From DATGMS01 sp040905145 (lineage in GTDB: Bacteria; Bacteroidota; Bacteroidia; Cytophagales; Cyclobacteriaceae): a stretch of 56,478 nucleotides of DNA. The stretch lies in NCBI GenBank assembly GCA_040905145.1, contig JBBDSC010000034.1:1-56478 (forward strand), in the 5' to 3' direction. The notes below the pieces were generated by a model. The model searched no databases and was not told the origin of the DNA. It worked only from the letters and a program-made list of their open reading frames with translations. Shown piece by piece: positions 26,985 to 35,877 of this stretch; the first letter of the stretch is position 1, and every line of letters begins with the position of its first letter. The position numbers were made by a program, and so were the translations under genes.

Positions 26985-27010
26985 AAGGTGGTCCCTTTCC
27001 GGACCACCTT
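26985..27010 (-). terminator. Intrinsic terminator after clpC
   Basis: AAGGTGGTCC (26985-26994) and GGACCACCTT (27001-27010) form a perfect 10-bp stem around a six-base loop, with T-rich DNA on both sides. It lies 20 bp after the clpC stop on the minus strand and may work in both directions. Confidence 0.85.
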
Positions 27011-27030
27011 ATTTTTATGAAGATCGGAAT

Positions 27031-29544
27031 CTAATCCGCTTTTTCTTTCTTACTCACTGTAATCGTTAATTCTTCCCCTTCACCGGAGTAATCAGCGTAG
27101 ATCACATCACCATCAGAAAGTTCCCCTTTCAGGATTTCTTCAGCAATAGCGTCCTCGAGATATTTCTGGATAGCCCTGTTTAACGGCCTTGCTCCATACT
27201 GCTGGTCATATCCTTTTTCTGATAAGTAATCTTTCGCCTTATCCGATAATTCTATTTTGTATCCCATGTCAGTAATTCTACTGAACAACTTAGCCAAGCT
27301 GATATCGATGATCTTGTGGATATCGGCTTTGGTCAAGGAATTGAATACGACCACATCATCCAATCGGTTGAGGAATTCAGGACTAAAAGCTTTCTTCAAA
27401 GCACTTTGAATAGTGGATCTCATCACTTCATCCATATTCTCTTCTTTAGCCTTGGTGGAAAAGCCTATGCCAGCACCAAAATCCTTCAAGTCCCTGACTC
27501 CAATATTGGAAGTCATGATGATGATGGTATTTCGGAAATCCACTCTTCTTCCTAAGCCATCGGTAAGGACGCCATCATCCAATACCTGTAGCAATATGTT
27601 GAACACATCCGGGTGTGCTTTTTCAATCTCGTCCAACAGGACTACGGAATAAGGTTTTCTTCTTACTTTTTCCGTAAGTTGGCCCCCTTCTTCATAACCC
27701 ACATATCCAGGAGGTGCCCCCACTAATCTGGAAACACTGAACTTCTCCATATATTCGGACATATCAATCCTTATCAGGGCATCATCCTTATCGAAAAGGT
27801 ACGAAGCCAACATTTTAGCCAGCTCTGTTTTACCCACACCTGTGGGGCCAAGGAATACAAAGGACCCAATGGGCTTCTTAGGATCTTTCAACCCTACCCG
27901 GGTCCGTTGGATCGCCTTAGTGAGTTTCTTGATTGCCTCGTTCTGACCTACAACTTTCCCTTTTAGCTCTTCGCCCATGTTGAGCAATTTGGCACCTTCC
28001 TTTTGGGCGATTCGCTTTGCAGGGATGCCGGTCATCATCGCTATTACCTCTGCAACATTATCTTCTTCTACGGTATAGCGTTTAGTTTTGCTTTCTTCTT
28101 CCCACTTGGCTTTCGCATTTTCCAACTGCTCAAGCAATTTCTTTTCCCGGTCCCGAAGTTGGGCAGCCTCTTCATATTTTTGGCTTTTGACTACCCGGTT
28201 CTTCTCTACCTTGATCTTTTCTACTTCTTCTTCAAGCTTTAGAATTTCGTCAGGCACATGTATATTATTGATATGAACCCTGGCACCAGCTTCATCCAGG
28301 ATATCAATGGCCTTGTCCGGTAAGAACCTATCGGAGATGTACCTGTCCGACAACTTCACACAAGCTATTAATGCCTCGGGTGTATAAATGACATTGTGAT
28401 GATCTTCATATTTGTCCTTGATGTTGTCCAGGATCTGGATTGTCTCTTCAGGAGAGGTGGCATCCACCATCACCATTTGGAACCTTCTGGCCAAAGCTCC
28501 ATCTTTTTCAATATACTGACGGTATTCGTCAAGCGTAGTGGCACCGATACATTGGATTTCCCCTCTTGCCAAAGCAGGCTTGAACATGTTTGAAGCATCA
28601 AGGGAACCGCTCGCTCCACCGGCTCCGACTATGGTATGCAACTCGTCAATGAATAAAATCACGCTGGGGGATTTTTCCAGTTCGCTCATCACTGCCTTCA
28701 TTCTCTCCTCGAACTGGCCCCTGTATTTTGTTCCCGCCACCAAAGAGGCAAGGTCTAAGGTCACCACCCGCTTATTGAACAGCACTCGGGAAACTTTCTT
28801 TTGAATGATCCTCAAGGCAAGTCCTTCAGCAATCGCCGTTTTACCTACTCCAGGTTCCCCGATCAGTATAGGATTGTTTTTCTTTCTCCTTGATAGGATC
28901 TGGGCCACCCTTTCGATTTCCTTTTCCCTACCGATTATTGGATCAAGTTTATCATCTTCTGCCATCTTGGTAAGATCCCGGCCGAAGTTATCCAGTACTG
29001 GGGTCCTTGATTTTTCAGATGTTCCTTTTGTGCCTCCAGATGAACCAAATAATTTGGAGCTGTCCTCATCTGGATCGTCTGCTTCAGCACCAGATCTAGG
29101 GGTTTGATCCGTTTGAAATTCCAGGATTTCTTTCACGGCATCATAAAATGTATCAAATTTCTGTAATATTTGAGTAGCAATATTGTCCTCGTCCCTTAAA
29201 ATGGACAACAAGAGATGTTCTGTGCCAATCAATTGGCTTTTAAAGATCTTTGCTTCCAAGTAGGTGATTTTCAATACCTTCTCTGATTGTCTGGTCAGTG
29301 GGATATTTGCGAGGTTTTTTACGTTATGGTTTGCAGTACCCTTAACAGCACGTTCGACCGAGTTCCGTAACTCGTCGAGTGGTACCCCTAATTTCTTGAG
29401 AATGGAAACAGCGACACCTTCTCCTTCCCGAATCATCCCTAATAAGAGGTGTTCCGTTCCGATGTAATCATGCCCCAACCGCAACGCCTCTTCGCGGCTT
29501 AGGGAGATAACCTCTTTTACCCTGTTTGAAAATTTTGCTTCCAT
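27031..29544 (-). CDS. clpC: ClpC-type AAA+ unfoldase of the Clp protease
   Basis: The 837-residue protein has two N-terminal Clp_N repeats (residues about 1-145), a first AAA+ module with Walker A GEPGVGKT (near 228) and Walker B VILFIDELHT, a middle coiled coil with a UVR-like motif (QKYEEAAQLRDREKKLLEQL), a second AAA+ module with GPTGVGKTE (near 565), and the C-terminal D2-small domain. This is ClpC rather than ClpB, because the middle domain is short and UVR-like. It unfolds substrates for ClpP. The start has AGAGGA five bases before the ATG. No ctsR/mcsAB genes are adjacent. Confidence 0.94.
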   Translation of the reverse strand: MEAKFSNRVKEVISLSREEALRLGHDYIGTEHLLLGMIREGEGVAVSILKKLGVPLDELRNSVERAVKGTANHNVKNLANIPLTRQSEKVLKITYLEAKIFKSQLIGTEHLLLSILRDEDNIATQILQKFDTFYDAVKEILEFQTDQTPRSGAEADDPDEDSSKLFGSSGGTKGTSEKSRTPVLDNFGRDLTKMAEDDKLDPIIGREKEIERVAQILSRRKKNNPILIGEPGVGKTAIAEGLALRIIQKKVSRVLFNKRVVTLDLASLVAGTKYRGQFEERMKAVMSELEKSPSVILFIDELHTIVGAGGASGSLDASNMFKPALARGEIQCIGATTLDEYRQYIEKDGALARRFQMVMVDATSPEETIQILDNIKDKYEDHHNVIYTPEALIACVKLSDRYISDRFLPDKAIDILDEAGARVHINNIHVPDEILKLEEEVEKIKVEKNRVVKSQKYEEAAQLRDREKKLLEQLENAKAKWEEESKTKRYTVEEDNVAEVIAMMTGIPAKRIAQKEGAKLLNMGEELKGKVVGQNEAIKKLTKAIQRTRVGLKDPKKPIGSFVFLGPTGVGKTELAKMLASYLFDKDDALIRIDMSEYMEKFSVSRLVGAPPGYVGYEEGGQLTEKVRRKPYSVVLLDEIEKAHPDVFNILLQVLDDGVLTDGLGRRVDFRNTIIIMTSNIGVRDLKDFGAGIGFSTKAKEENMDEVMRSTIQSALKKAFSPEFLNRLDDVVVFNSLTKADIHKIIDISLAKLFSRITDMGYKIELSDKAKDYLSEKGYDQQYGARPLNRAIQKYLEDAIAEEILKGELSDGDVIYADYSGEGEELTITVSKKEKAD

Positions 29545-29630
29545 TATATCCTCTCTAAATTATTAATCACGTCTAAATTAATTTAATGTTACCGAATTTG
29601 AGTTAAAAACACAATCCTTTTAAGTAATGT

Positions 29631-30257
29631 TCAATTTCTTTTTTTTGAACTGCCTATAACCTTTTTTGAATTAGGCCCTTCACAAAACAGCAAATCTATG
29701 ATACTCAGATTTGGTACAAAGTTTAAGCCAAACAATTGCATATAAGAGTATGGCTCATAGATATTTCGGTGTAAGAACGATTCCTTTGCCTTAATAACCC
29801 CTCTTAAGTCGGTTATCCCTCTATATTGCTGATAATCACAGGTCTCTTCCATTTTGACAGTTAGCCGTAGAAATTTAAGACAAAGTGTCAGCAATTCAAA
29901 ATTAAAATCATATAATCCATTAGGCCCAATCAAATACAACCTTTCCAATTCGGGGTAAAAATATTCGAAAAAAGGAGCTTTCCCGTAAGCACTTTGAATT
30001 CCCCTTAAATGGATATTTCTCCACCTTTGATTATCGTCAATTTTTACATCCGCATACTTTACCTTTTTGTTGCCCCCCTGGACAGGAATACTCAGGAGTT
30101 CCACTTTATTGACCAATTGAACAGCCGTCCTGTTCCTGTAGCTTTGTTTTTGATAATTATCTTGTTTTTCAATCAAAACGGTATCATAACCTTGAAGAGC
30201 CACAAAAAACTCAACGGGAGGCAGATAGAATAAGTCCACCACAATTTTTTCACTCAT
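29631..30257 (-). CDS. WbqC-family protein
   Basis: The 208-residue protein begins with the family pattern VDLFYLPPVEFFVALQGYDT and has the conserved blocks YRNRTAVQLVNKVELLSIPV and RWRNIHLRGIQSAYGKAPFF, with a terminal region around LLTLCLKFLRL. WbqC-like proteins are widespread in Bacteroidota and sometimes sit in polysaccharide clusters; no enzymatic activity is established. Here it lies alone between clpC and the Sua5/YrdC gene, all on the minus strand. Confidence 0.82.
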   Translation of the reverse strand: MSEKIVVDLFYLPPVEFFVALQGYDTVLIEKQDNYQKQSYRNRTAVQLVNKVELLSIPVQGGNKKVKYADVKIDDNQRWRNIHLRGIQSAYGKAPFFEYFYPELERLYLIGPNGLYDFNFELLTLCLKFLRLTVKMEETCDYQQYRGITDLRGVIKAKESFLHRNIYEPYSYMQLFGLNFVPNLSIIDLLFCEGPNSKKVIGSSKKRN

Positions 30258-30329
30258 CTTTCAAGTATGGAAATAAGAAAATGATTTTGTAGTGTAACAA
30301 ACAAATTCCAATGTGTGGCATCCCTTCTT

Positions 30330-30959
30330 CTAAAGGATGTCTTCCAGTTCACCTAATCCCTGTCTTACAATTTCTACTTCATCACCTGTGCAATCTACTA
30401 TAGTTGAAGCAATATTGTTACCATATCCCCCATCGATAACGATGTCTACCCTGTCGCGGTATTTCTCATAAATCAACTCCGGATCCGTGCTATATTCTAT
30501 GACGTCATCCTCATCCCTGATAGAGGTAGTAAGGATTGGTTGGCCTAATTCCCTTACCAAAGTTCGCGGGATAGCATGGTCCGGCACCCGTATACCTACT
30601 GTTTTCTTTTTATTGTTCAACAATTTGGGAACATTGTTGTTGGCATTTAAGATGAAAGTAAAGGGTCCAGGAAGTGCTTTCTTCATCATTTTAAATACAG
30701 GAGTGCTTATTACTCTGGTATATTCCGAAATGTTGCTTAAATCATAACAAATAAAAGAGAAGTTTTGCTTTTGGGGCTTCACTCCCTTGATCTGACATAC
30801 CTTTTCTATTGCCTTTTGGTTATAAATATCGCAGCCCATACCGTACACGGTATCTGTTGGGTAAATGATTATCCCACCGTTTCTCAGGACTTCTATGACC
30901 TTTTGCACAGTTCGGGGATTGGGGTTTTCTGGATAAATTTTTATCAACTCAGCCGGCAT
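30330..30959 (-). CDS. Sua5/YciO/YrdC-family threonylcarbamoyl-AMP synthase-like protein
   Basis: The 209-residue protein shows the YrdC fold: IIIYPTDTVYGMGCDIYNQKA at about residue 31, IKGVKPQKQNFSFICYDLSN with the KxR-like substrate region, ALPGPFTFIL, and VGIRVPDHAIPRTLVRELGQPILTTS. TsaC/Sua5 uses threonine, bicarbonate and ATP to make threonylcarbamoyl-AMP for t6A tRNA modification. The KPQKQN segment differs from the usual KxR(P)xxxP of TsaC, so a YciO-type paralogue is possible. Confidence 0.85.
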   Translation of the reverse strand: MPAELIKIYPENPNPRTVQKVIEVLRNGGIIIYPTDTVYGMGCDIYNQKAIEKVCQIKGVKPQKQNFSFICYDLSNISEYTRVISTPVFKMMKKALPGPFTFILNANNNVPKLLNNKKKTVGIRVPDHAIPRTLVRELGQPILTTSIRDEDDVIEYSTDPELIYEKYRDRVDIVIDGGYGNNIASTIVDCTGDEVEIVRQGLGELEDIL

Positions 30960-31324
30960 ATTCTTGTTTGTTTAGCTATTCTGTTCATCCCAACCTCTAA
31001 AAACATGCCATTACACAATAATTTCCTTGTTCGGTCATCTTTTTCCACCTGGATAGCCGGACAGGTAGGATTTTGAAAGTATTAATGCACATAAAGCCAT
31101 ACGGTGCTTAGATTGGTGTTTTCATTTTCCAATATGGAGAAAAGTCCGTTAATATTTATAAAAGCATCCACAGGTGGTTTTTTTCTTTAAGGAAAGGCCA
31201 ATTTACCTTCTTATATTGTAAATTAATCATTTAGCTTGACTTCTGCTATTATTCAAGAGGAAAAGGAGCCTTTTTTCTAATTAAAAATTAACTATTTTTG
31301 TAATCTATTAAGTTAAATTCCAGT
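30960..31324. other. Intergenic region upstream of mltG
   Basis: About 365 bases between divergent genes. I see no RNA gene or clear repeat. A box TATTTTTG at 31293-31300, 25 bp before the mltG ATG, matches the Bacteroidota -7 consensus TAnnTTTG, but 19 bp upstream there is TTT rather than TTG, so it is only a candidate promoter. Confidence 0.45.
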
Positions 31325-32368
31325 ATGGTTACTAAAAAGAACAGAAAATATATCATTTTTGCCATTATTGCCTCTTCTGTGCTCTTCACCTCACTCTCTT
31401 ATTATCTTTATCAGGCATTTTACACGCCCAATACTTTGGTGGAACAGGAGGAAGTTACCTATTTATTAATCCCCAAAGAAGCAACTTTCCGGCAGATTTC
31501 CGATAATTTGTATCAAAATCATATTGTTCAGGATATGGTGAGTTTTAGTTTTGTGGCCAAACTCATGGATTATCAGGAGAACATCAAGCCGGGGAGGTAT
31601 GAAATAAGACCTGGAATGTCCAATACCGAACTGGTCCGTGCCCTAAGGTCAGGAAGGCAAACTCCGCTCAATATTACCTTTAACAATATCAGGACGAAGG
31701 AGGACCTTGCGGAAAAGATCACCACAAAACTGGAGATTCCCCAGGAAGCGTTTTATTCTTTATTGACAGACAGTACCTATATTGATAAATTCGGTTTTGG
31801 GAATGAGACCATCTTGAGCATGTTCATACCCAATACTTACGAAGTGTTCTGGAACACATCCGCAGTTGAGCTTTTTGATAGGATGTACAAGGAATACGCG
31901 AGGTTTTGGAATGATGCCAGAAAAGAAAAAGCCGCTGCTCTTGGGCTTGACCCAAAGGAAGTTTCAACGCTGGCTTCTATTGTACAAGCTGAGACGGTAA
32001 TGGCTGATGAGCGCCCAAAGGTAGCGGGTGTTTACCTCAACCGGCTTCAGATAAACATGCCGCTTCAGGCAGATCCTACATTAGTCTTTGCATTGGGTGA
32101 CTTTAGCATCAAACGTGTTTTAAACGTGCACAAAGAAATCGAAAGCCCCTATAATACTTATAAGAATGCAGGGCTTCCCCCCGGTCCGATCAATCTTCCG
32201 GAGATTTCTGCGATTGATGCTGTGTTGAACTATCAGGATCATGATTATCTTTATTTTTGTGCAAAGGAAGACTTCTCCGGTTACCATTCCTTTGCAACCA
32301 ACCTACGGGATCATTTAAACAATGCCAGAAGGTATAGTAATGCACTGAATGCTGCCGGAATTTACTGA
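31325..32368 (+). CDS. mltG: Endolytic murein transglycosylase MltG
   Basis: The 347-residue protein has an N-terminal membrane anchor (about residues 10-30), a LysM-like region (YLLIPKEATFRQISDNLYQN), and the YceG catalytic domain with LASIVQAETVMADERPKVAG carrying the catalytic Glu, followed by YLNRLQINMPLQADPTL and GLPPGPINLPE. It cleaves nascent glycan strands and sets their length. The thioesterase gene starts 6 bp after its stop. Confidence 0.93.
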   Translation: MVTKKNRKYIIFAIIASSVLFTSLSYYLYQAFYTPNTLVEQEEVTYLLIPKEATFRQISDNLYQNHIVQDMVSFSFVAKLMDYQENIKPGRYEIRPGMSNTELVRALRSGRQTPLNITFNNIRTKEDLAEKITTKLEIPQEAFYSLLTDSTYIDKFGFGNETILSMFIPNTYEVFWNTSAVELFDRMYKEYARFWNDARKEKAAALGLDPKEVSTLASIVQAETVMADERPKVAGVYLNRLQINMPLQADPTLVFALGDFSIKRVLNVHKEIESPYNTYKNAGLPPGPINLPEISAIDAVLNYQDHDYLYFCAKEDFSGYHSFATNLRDHLNNARRYSNALNAAGIY

Positions 32369-32374
32369 AAAGCC

Positions 32375-32782
32375 ATGTTTATAGCAGAAAATGAAATACG
32401 GGTTCGCTACGCTGAGACAGATCAGATGGGCTATGTATATTATGGCAATTATGCCATGTACTATGAAGTGGGCCGTGTGGAAGCGTTGAGAAGTGCTGGT
32501 TTTTCCTATAGGCAAATGGAAGAGGAGGGGGTCATTATGCCTGTATTGGAAATTCATAGCAAGTACCTCAAGCCGGGGAAATATGATGAATTGCTTATAG
32601 TCCGGACCCTGATCAAAGAAATGCCTGGGATAAGAATCAAATTTAATTACGAGGTGTTCAATGAGCAGGGGGAATTGATCAACGAAGGCGAAACCACTTT
32701 GGTTTTTTTGAAAAAAGATTCCCATAGACCGTGTAGGCCTCCAGCGTATTTGCTGGATTTATTGAAACCATATTTCCCGTGA
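32375..32782 (+). CDS. Acyl-CoA thioesterase, YbgC/FadM (4HBT) family
   Basis: The 135-residue protein is a single hotdog domain: RYAETDQMGYVYYGNYAMYY contains the family Asp (RYxExDxMGxVYxGNY), followed by the long helix (GRVEALRSAGFSYRQMEEEG) and strands (YDELLIVRTLIKEMPGIRIK). Such enzymes hydrolyse acyl-CoAs; the chain length is not predictable. It lies in a run of plus-strand genes with mltG (6 bp gap) and the YihY gene (22 bp gap), so it is probably co-transcribed. Confidence 0.9.
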   Translation: MFIAENEIRVRYAETDQMGYVYYGNYAMYYEVGRVEALRSAGFSYRQMEEEGVIMPVLEIHSKYLKPGKYDELLIVRTLIKEMPGIRIKFNYEVFNEQGELINEGETTLVFLKKDSHRPCRPPAYLLDLLKPYFP

Positions 32783-32804
32783 ACAGAAAAAGACAAACTT
32801 TAGG

Positions 32805-33767
32805 GTGAAAGACATGATCAACCGCCTGGTTAAAAGGGTGGATAAACGTGCGATAAAACTACGGAACATTTATTTTGGCAATCCCGACCAGAACGTATAT
32901 GATGTGGGCAGAGTTTTTATTGCGCAGGTCCAAAAAGACGAACTCACGGAAAGGGCAAGTGCAGTGGCTTTCAATTTTACGGTAGCCATGTTCCCCCTTT
33001 TGCTTTTCCTGTTGAATACCATCCCCTATGTCGGTTGGTTTTTTCCTGAAGTAACGGCTGAAAACATCCTTCTATTTGTCCGGGAGATTTTACCCGAGAG
33101 CCTATATGAAGGCTCAGAAGCTACCATTATGGATATAGTCAGCAGGCCCCGGCAGGGAATGATGTCTTTTGGCTTCTTTTTGGCTTTGTTTTTAGCAACA
33201 AGCGGGGTAGTTTCTATGATGGCTGCCTTCAACTCCTGCCATAGGACCAAGGAAAACAGAAGTTTTTTGAAAACCCGGGCAATAGCAGTAGGTATTATTG
33301 TGGTGTTGGTCCTGTCCCTTTGCTCAGCAGTTGTGATCATGATATTTGGCAACAAATTCCTGAATGTCCTATCGGAATACGGGATTATTTCCAACCGATT
33401 TATTTATTATACGGTTGCTTTTTCGAGGTTTTTCACCTTGTTAATCCTCTTTGTGGTTACCACTTCCTTTATCTTTAGATATGCTCCTGCGGTCCATGAC
33501 AAATGGCGGTTCTTTTCCCTAGGGTCCATAACGGCGGGACTTTTGATCAGCTTGGCCTTTTTTTTGTTTTCCTACTATCTCAACAATTTTGCCTCTTACA
33601 ATAAGTTATATGGATCCATAGGCACCATGATTGCGGTAATGCTTTGGTTGCTGATTACCTCCTATCTCATTTTGATAGGTTTTGAGATCAATGTAAGTAT
33701 GGACAAAGCCGCGGAAAGAAAACCGGTGACCAAATTTATTGGCCGTTCAATCAGGGATTTAAAGTAA
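32805..33767 (+). CDS. YihY/BrkB-family membrane protein
   Basis: The 320-residue protein (GTG at 32805, or ATG three codons later at 32814) has a basic N-terminus, the family motif LTERASAVAFNFTVAMFPLL near residue 45, and six membrane helices. The conserved C-terminal part includes LYGSIGTMIAVMLWLLITSYLILIG. The family was once called RNase BN in error; its real function is unknown, with proposals in transport or envelope maintenance. It is the last gene of the mltG unit. Confidence 0.88.
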   Translation: MKDMINRLVKRVDKRAIKLRNIYFGNPDQNVYDVGRVFIAQVQKDELTERASAVAFNFTVAMFPLLLFLLNTIPYVGWFFPEVTAENILLFVREILPESLYEGSEATIMDIVSRPRQGMMSFGFFLALFLATSGVVSMMAAFNSCHRTKENRSFLKTRAIAVGIIVVLVLSLCSAVVIMIFGNKFLNVLSEYGIISNRFIYYTVAFSRFFTLLILFVVTTSFIFRYAPAVHDKWRFFSLGSITAGLLISLAFFLFSYYLNNFASYNKLYGSIGTMIAVMLWLLITSYLILIGFEINVSMDKAAERKPVTKFIGRSIRDLK

Positions 33768-33794
33768 CGGCCCGATTTTTTCCAATTCCCCTTA

Positions 33795-33824
33795 TTGTAA
33801 TTACCAAACTTAGGCGTACATTTG
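33795..33824 (+). promoter_or_regulatory. Bacteroidota-type promoter of the tRNA-Ser gene
   Basis: TTG at 33795-33797 and TACATTTG at 33817-33824 are separated by 19 bp, an exact match to the TTG-N19-TAnnTTTG promoter of Bacteroidota primary sigma factor. Transcription would begin about 120 bp before the tRNA. Confidence 0.65.
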
Positions 33825-33951
33825 CAAACTGTAAGGCAAACAATAAAGATCAAACCAGCCAGGGTATCTATCTGAGCTAGGCTGTGCGGCAGAAATACAT
33901 AAGGTTACCGCAACTTGGAAAAGAAAATAGCTCAAAAACGAATTCGACTAT

Positions 33952-34036
33952 AGAGGAGTGGCAGAGTGGTCGATCGCGGCGGTCTTGAAAACCGTTGAAC
34001 CGAGAGGTTCCGGGGGTTCGAATCCCTCCTCCTCTG
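33952..34036 (+). tRNA. tRNA-Ser (anticodon UGA)
   Basis: An 85-nt cloverleaf without encoded CCA: acceptor AGAGGAG (33952-33958) pairs with CTCCTCT (34029-34035), discriminator G34036. The anticodon loop is CTTGAAA with anticodon TGA (stem GCGGT/ACCGT), there is a long variable arm as expected for serine, and a T arm with TTCGAAT. It reads UCA codons. A strong terminator follows directly. The 3' side of this tRNA is where the accessory island begins. Confidence 0.95.
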
Positions 34037-34042
34037 CTGAAC

Positions 34043-34081
34043 AAAACCCTAACTTTCTTGTTTTCAATAAGTTAGGGTTTT
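34043..34081 (+). terminator. Intrinsic terminator of the tRNA-Ser gene
   Basis: AAAACCCTAACTT (34043-34055) pairs exactly with AAGTTAGGGTTTT (34069-34081), giving a 13-bp stem. Confidence 0.85.
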
Positions 34082-34092
34082 ATCTTTTAAAA

Positions 34093-34116
34093 AGGGGGCT
34101 ATTTAGGGGGCTATTT
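34093..34116. repeat. Tandem 12-bp duplication downstream of tRNA-Ser
   Basis: AGGGGGCTATTT occurs twice back to back (34093-34104 and 34105-34116), 57 bp after the tRNA. Such short direct repeats beside a tRNA are candidates for recombinase arm or core sites. No matching copy was found at the far end of the island by eye, and no integrase gene is present. Confidence 0.55.
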
Positions 34117-34686
34117 TGATATAATTTTTAACTCTTGAAAATTCGATAGCCTTAAATTTCAAATCATTCAACTTTCCCAGGACTGGCCGTTGCCTTGGCC
34201 AGTAAAAGTATTTGACTGTGTCAGGTCAAGTAACCCGGTTGAGCGATTTTACCTGGTAAGGCAATAGACCTCTCTCCTGCTCTTTTTCCTACAACCAAAA
34301 TTTTTGCTTTGCCGGACTCTCATTTTCAAACAAAAACCCAATATTTTTAAATATTAGTATGGTAACACCTGGCATTTAAGCCGTAACTCAAGTTCCGCAT
34401 AACGTACTCTATTGAGCAGATAGAGCCACTGTAGTTGCTACCAAACCAGTTTTTTGACCCACTTTATTGAAAGTAAGATGGAAAATTAAAAAATTGACAA
34501 TGATTACTCGTTCACTGTTCAAAAAAGCCAAATTCGTAGCAACTACATAGCTGTTTTGAGGAATATGAGTTAAGACATTTAAAACTATTGATAATAAGGT
34601 GGTTACCTTCAAATTTGAAACTAAAAAACTTTTGTTACAACTCAAATTTCATTAAATTAGGGTGTGGTTTTAAATTTTTAAAATTT
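34117..34686. other. Gene-free stretch at the left edge of the island
   Basis: About 570 bases with no convincing gene. It contains an 11-bp inverted repeat, GTAGTTGCTAC (34431-34441) and GTAGCAACTAC (34536-34546), 94 bp apart, within AT-rich DNA. Reading frames across it carry no recognisable protein. Confidence 0.5.
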
Positions 34687-34842
34687 ATGAGGTTCCTCAT
34701 CAAACTTATCATCGTCTCCTTTGTTGGCACTTTCGCCATGTTTGGTGCCTTGGGTAGTGAGAACCAATGGCCGGGTTTGATTGTGGCCTTTACCGTTTGG
34801 GTCTGGTTTATATGGTCCCTTTCAAAACCAGAAAAAGTGTAA
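34687..34842 (+). CDS. Small membrane protein (51 aa), unknown function
   Basis: The ATG at 34687 gives 51 residues with two hydrophobic segments (LIKLIIVSFVGTFAMFGAL and GLIVAFTVWVWFIWSL) and a charged tail (SKPEKV). The frame is open further upstream, but those codons are not protein-like. No family is recognised. Confidence 0.45.
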   Translation: MRFLIKLIIVSFVGTFAMFGALGSENQWPGLIVAFTVWVWFIWSLSKPEKV

Positions 34843-35389
34843 AAAAGAGGGATAGGAAAATTAACCCAAAATTGAGGAAATCATTCGGAGACTGAAACAA
34901 AGGCGGCCCTGATATTTTTATGGTTTCTATTATCCTTCAAAAAAAAACCCAGTGAAACGACTGCGCCCAAAATATAAATGACCCCAGGCTTACCGGAGCA
35001 AATCCCCCTTAGCTGAAATTGGACTTCTTAATGTTGTCCTGAACTTCAAAGGAAATCCATCCAATAAAAAGAAAAAATTTCTATTTTATACTTTTTCTTC
35101 TTCGGCAACGGTTTCCAAAATGGATTATGATGGGAAAACGGAATGCAAGGGTATCCGCGGGGAGGGGAAAAGTGTTTGGGTTTCGGCAGGAACGGACAAA
35201 AGGCAAACTTTTTTCCCCGGGGAAATCAGCCAGTGGCTGAGCATTTAAATTTTTGATCATTGACCCCAAACTTATCCCTAATAACGTATATACCTTTATG
35301 CCAATACATGAAAAAGATAAATTTTAAAGTGAGCTGTAAAGCTTTTTCAGGACAAGAAAAGCTAATTAATGTTTTGTAATATTTTATTA
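34843..35389. other. Gene-free stretch
   Basis: About 550 bases in which I see no supported gene. Minus-strand frames between 35081 and 35389 are open but read through unrelated low-quality sequence; they include the run-on 3' extension of the MFS remnant, whose stop is near 35226. Confidence 0.5.
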
Positions 35390-35555
35390 GACTGGCTGAA
35401 CTTTCTCTCATCCGGACCCTAATTAGTACCGCTGATATGCTCGTTAGCACACCTATAACCAATACCGGCATTTGCAGGCCCAGTAAATCGGCTAATATTC
35501 CGGTAATAACAGCCCCAATGGCATAGCCAAGGTCACGCCAGAAACTGAAAATGCC
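35390..35555 (-). pseudogene. C-terminal remnant of an MFS transporter
   Basis: Read on the minus strand from 35555, the frame gives FSFWRDLGYAIGAVITGILA followed by a DLLGL block and VLVIGVLTSISAVLIRVR. This is closely similar to the C-terminus of the MFS gene at 52410-53231 (FRFWRDLGYAIGAILTGLLA). A stop (TAA) lies directly upstream of the similarity, and after about 35400 the frame runs on into unrelated residues. It is the last two helices of a second, deleted copy of the same transporter type. Confidence 0.8.
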
Positions 35556-35877
35556 TTAAAATATGAAAGATTACTTCTGTTACTGTTAAAGTCAAAAACA
35601 GGGAGGTTAAAAGAATGTTCAGGTACTTTATTACACTATGGCGTAATGAACACAGCCTATTTACCCGGTGTCTTCTTTGTTTGCCTGTGCCAGATTCAAA
35701 TAAAGGCAGCTAGCTCCGCCATAATTTCATAAATGTGCAAAAGCCCTATTTTGAAAGGTAAATGCAACCACTATAGCCATCAAAAAAGAAAAGTATTTTT
35801 GGTCTTTTCATGTCTTTTATTTTAAAGAAATATTAATCAAGTTTTGTCCGGACCTGGTCCTATAAACGGAATGCACT
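35556..35877. other. Gene-free stretch
   Basis: About 320 bases between the MFS remnant and the small YeeE gene. No gene, RNA or repeat is recognised; all six frames are broken by stops. Confidence 0.5.
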
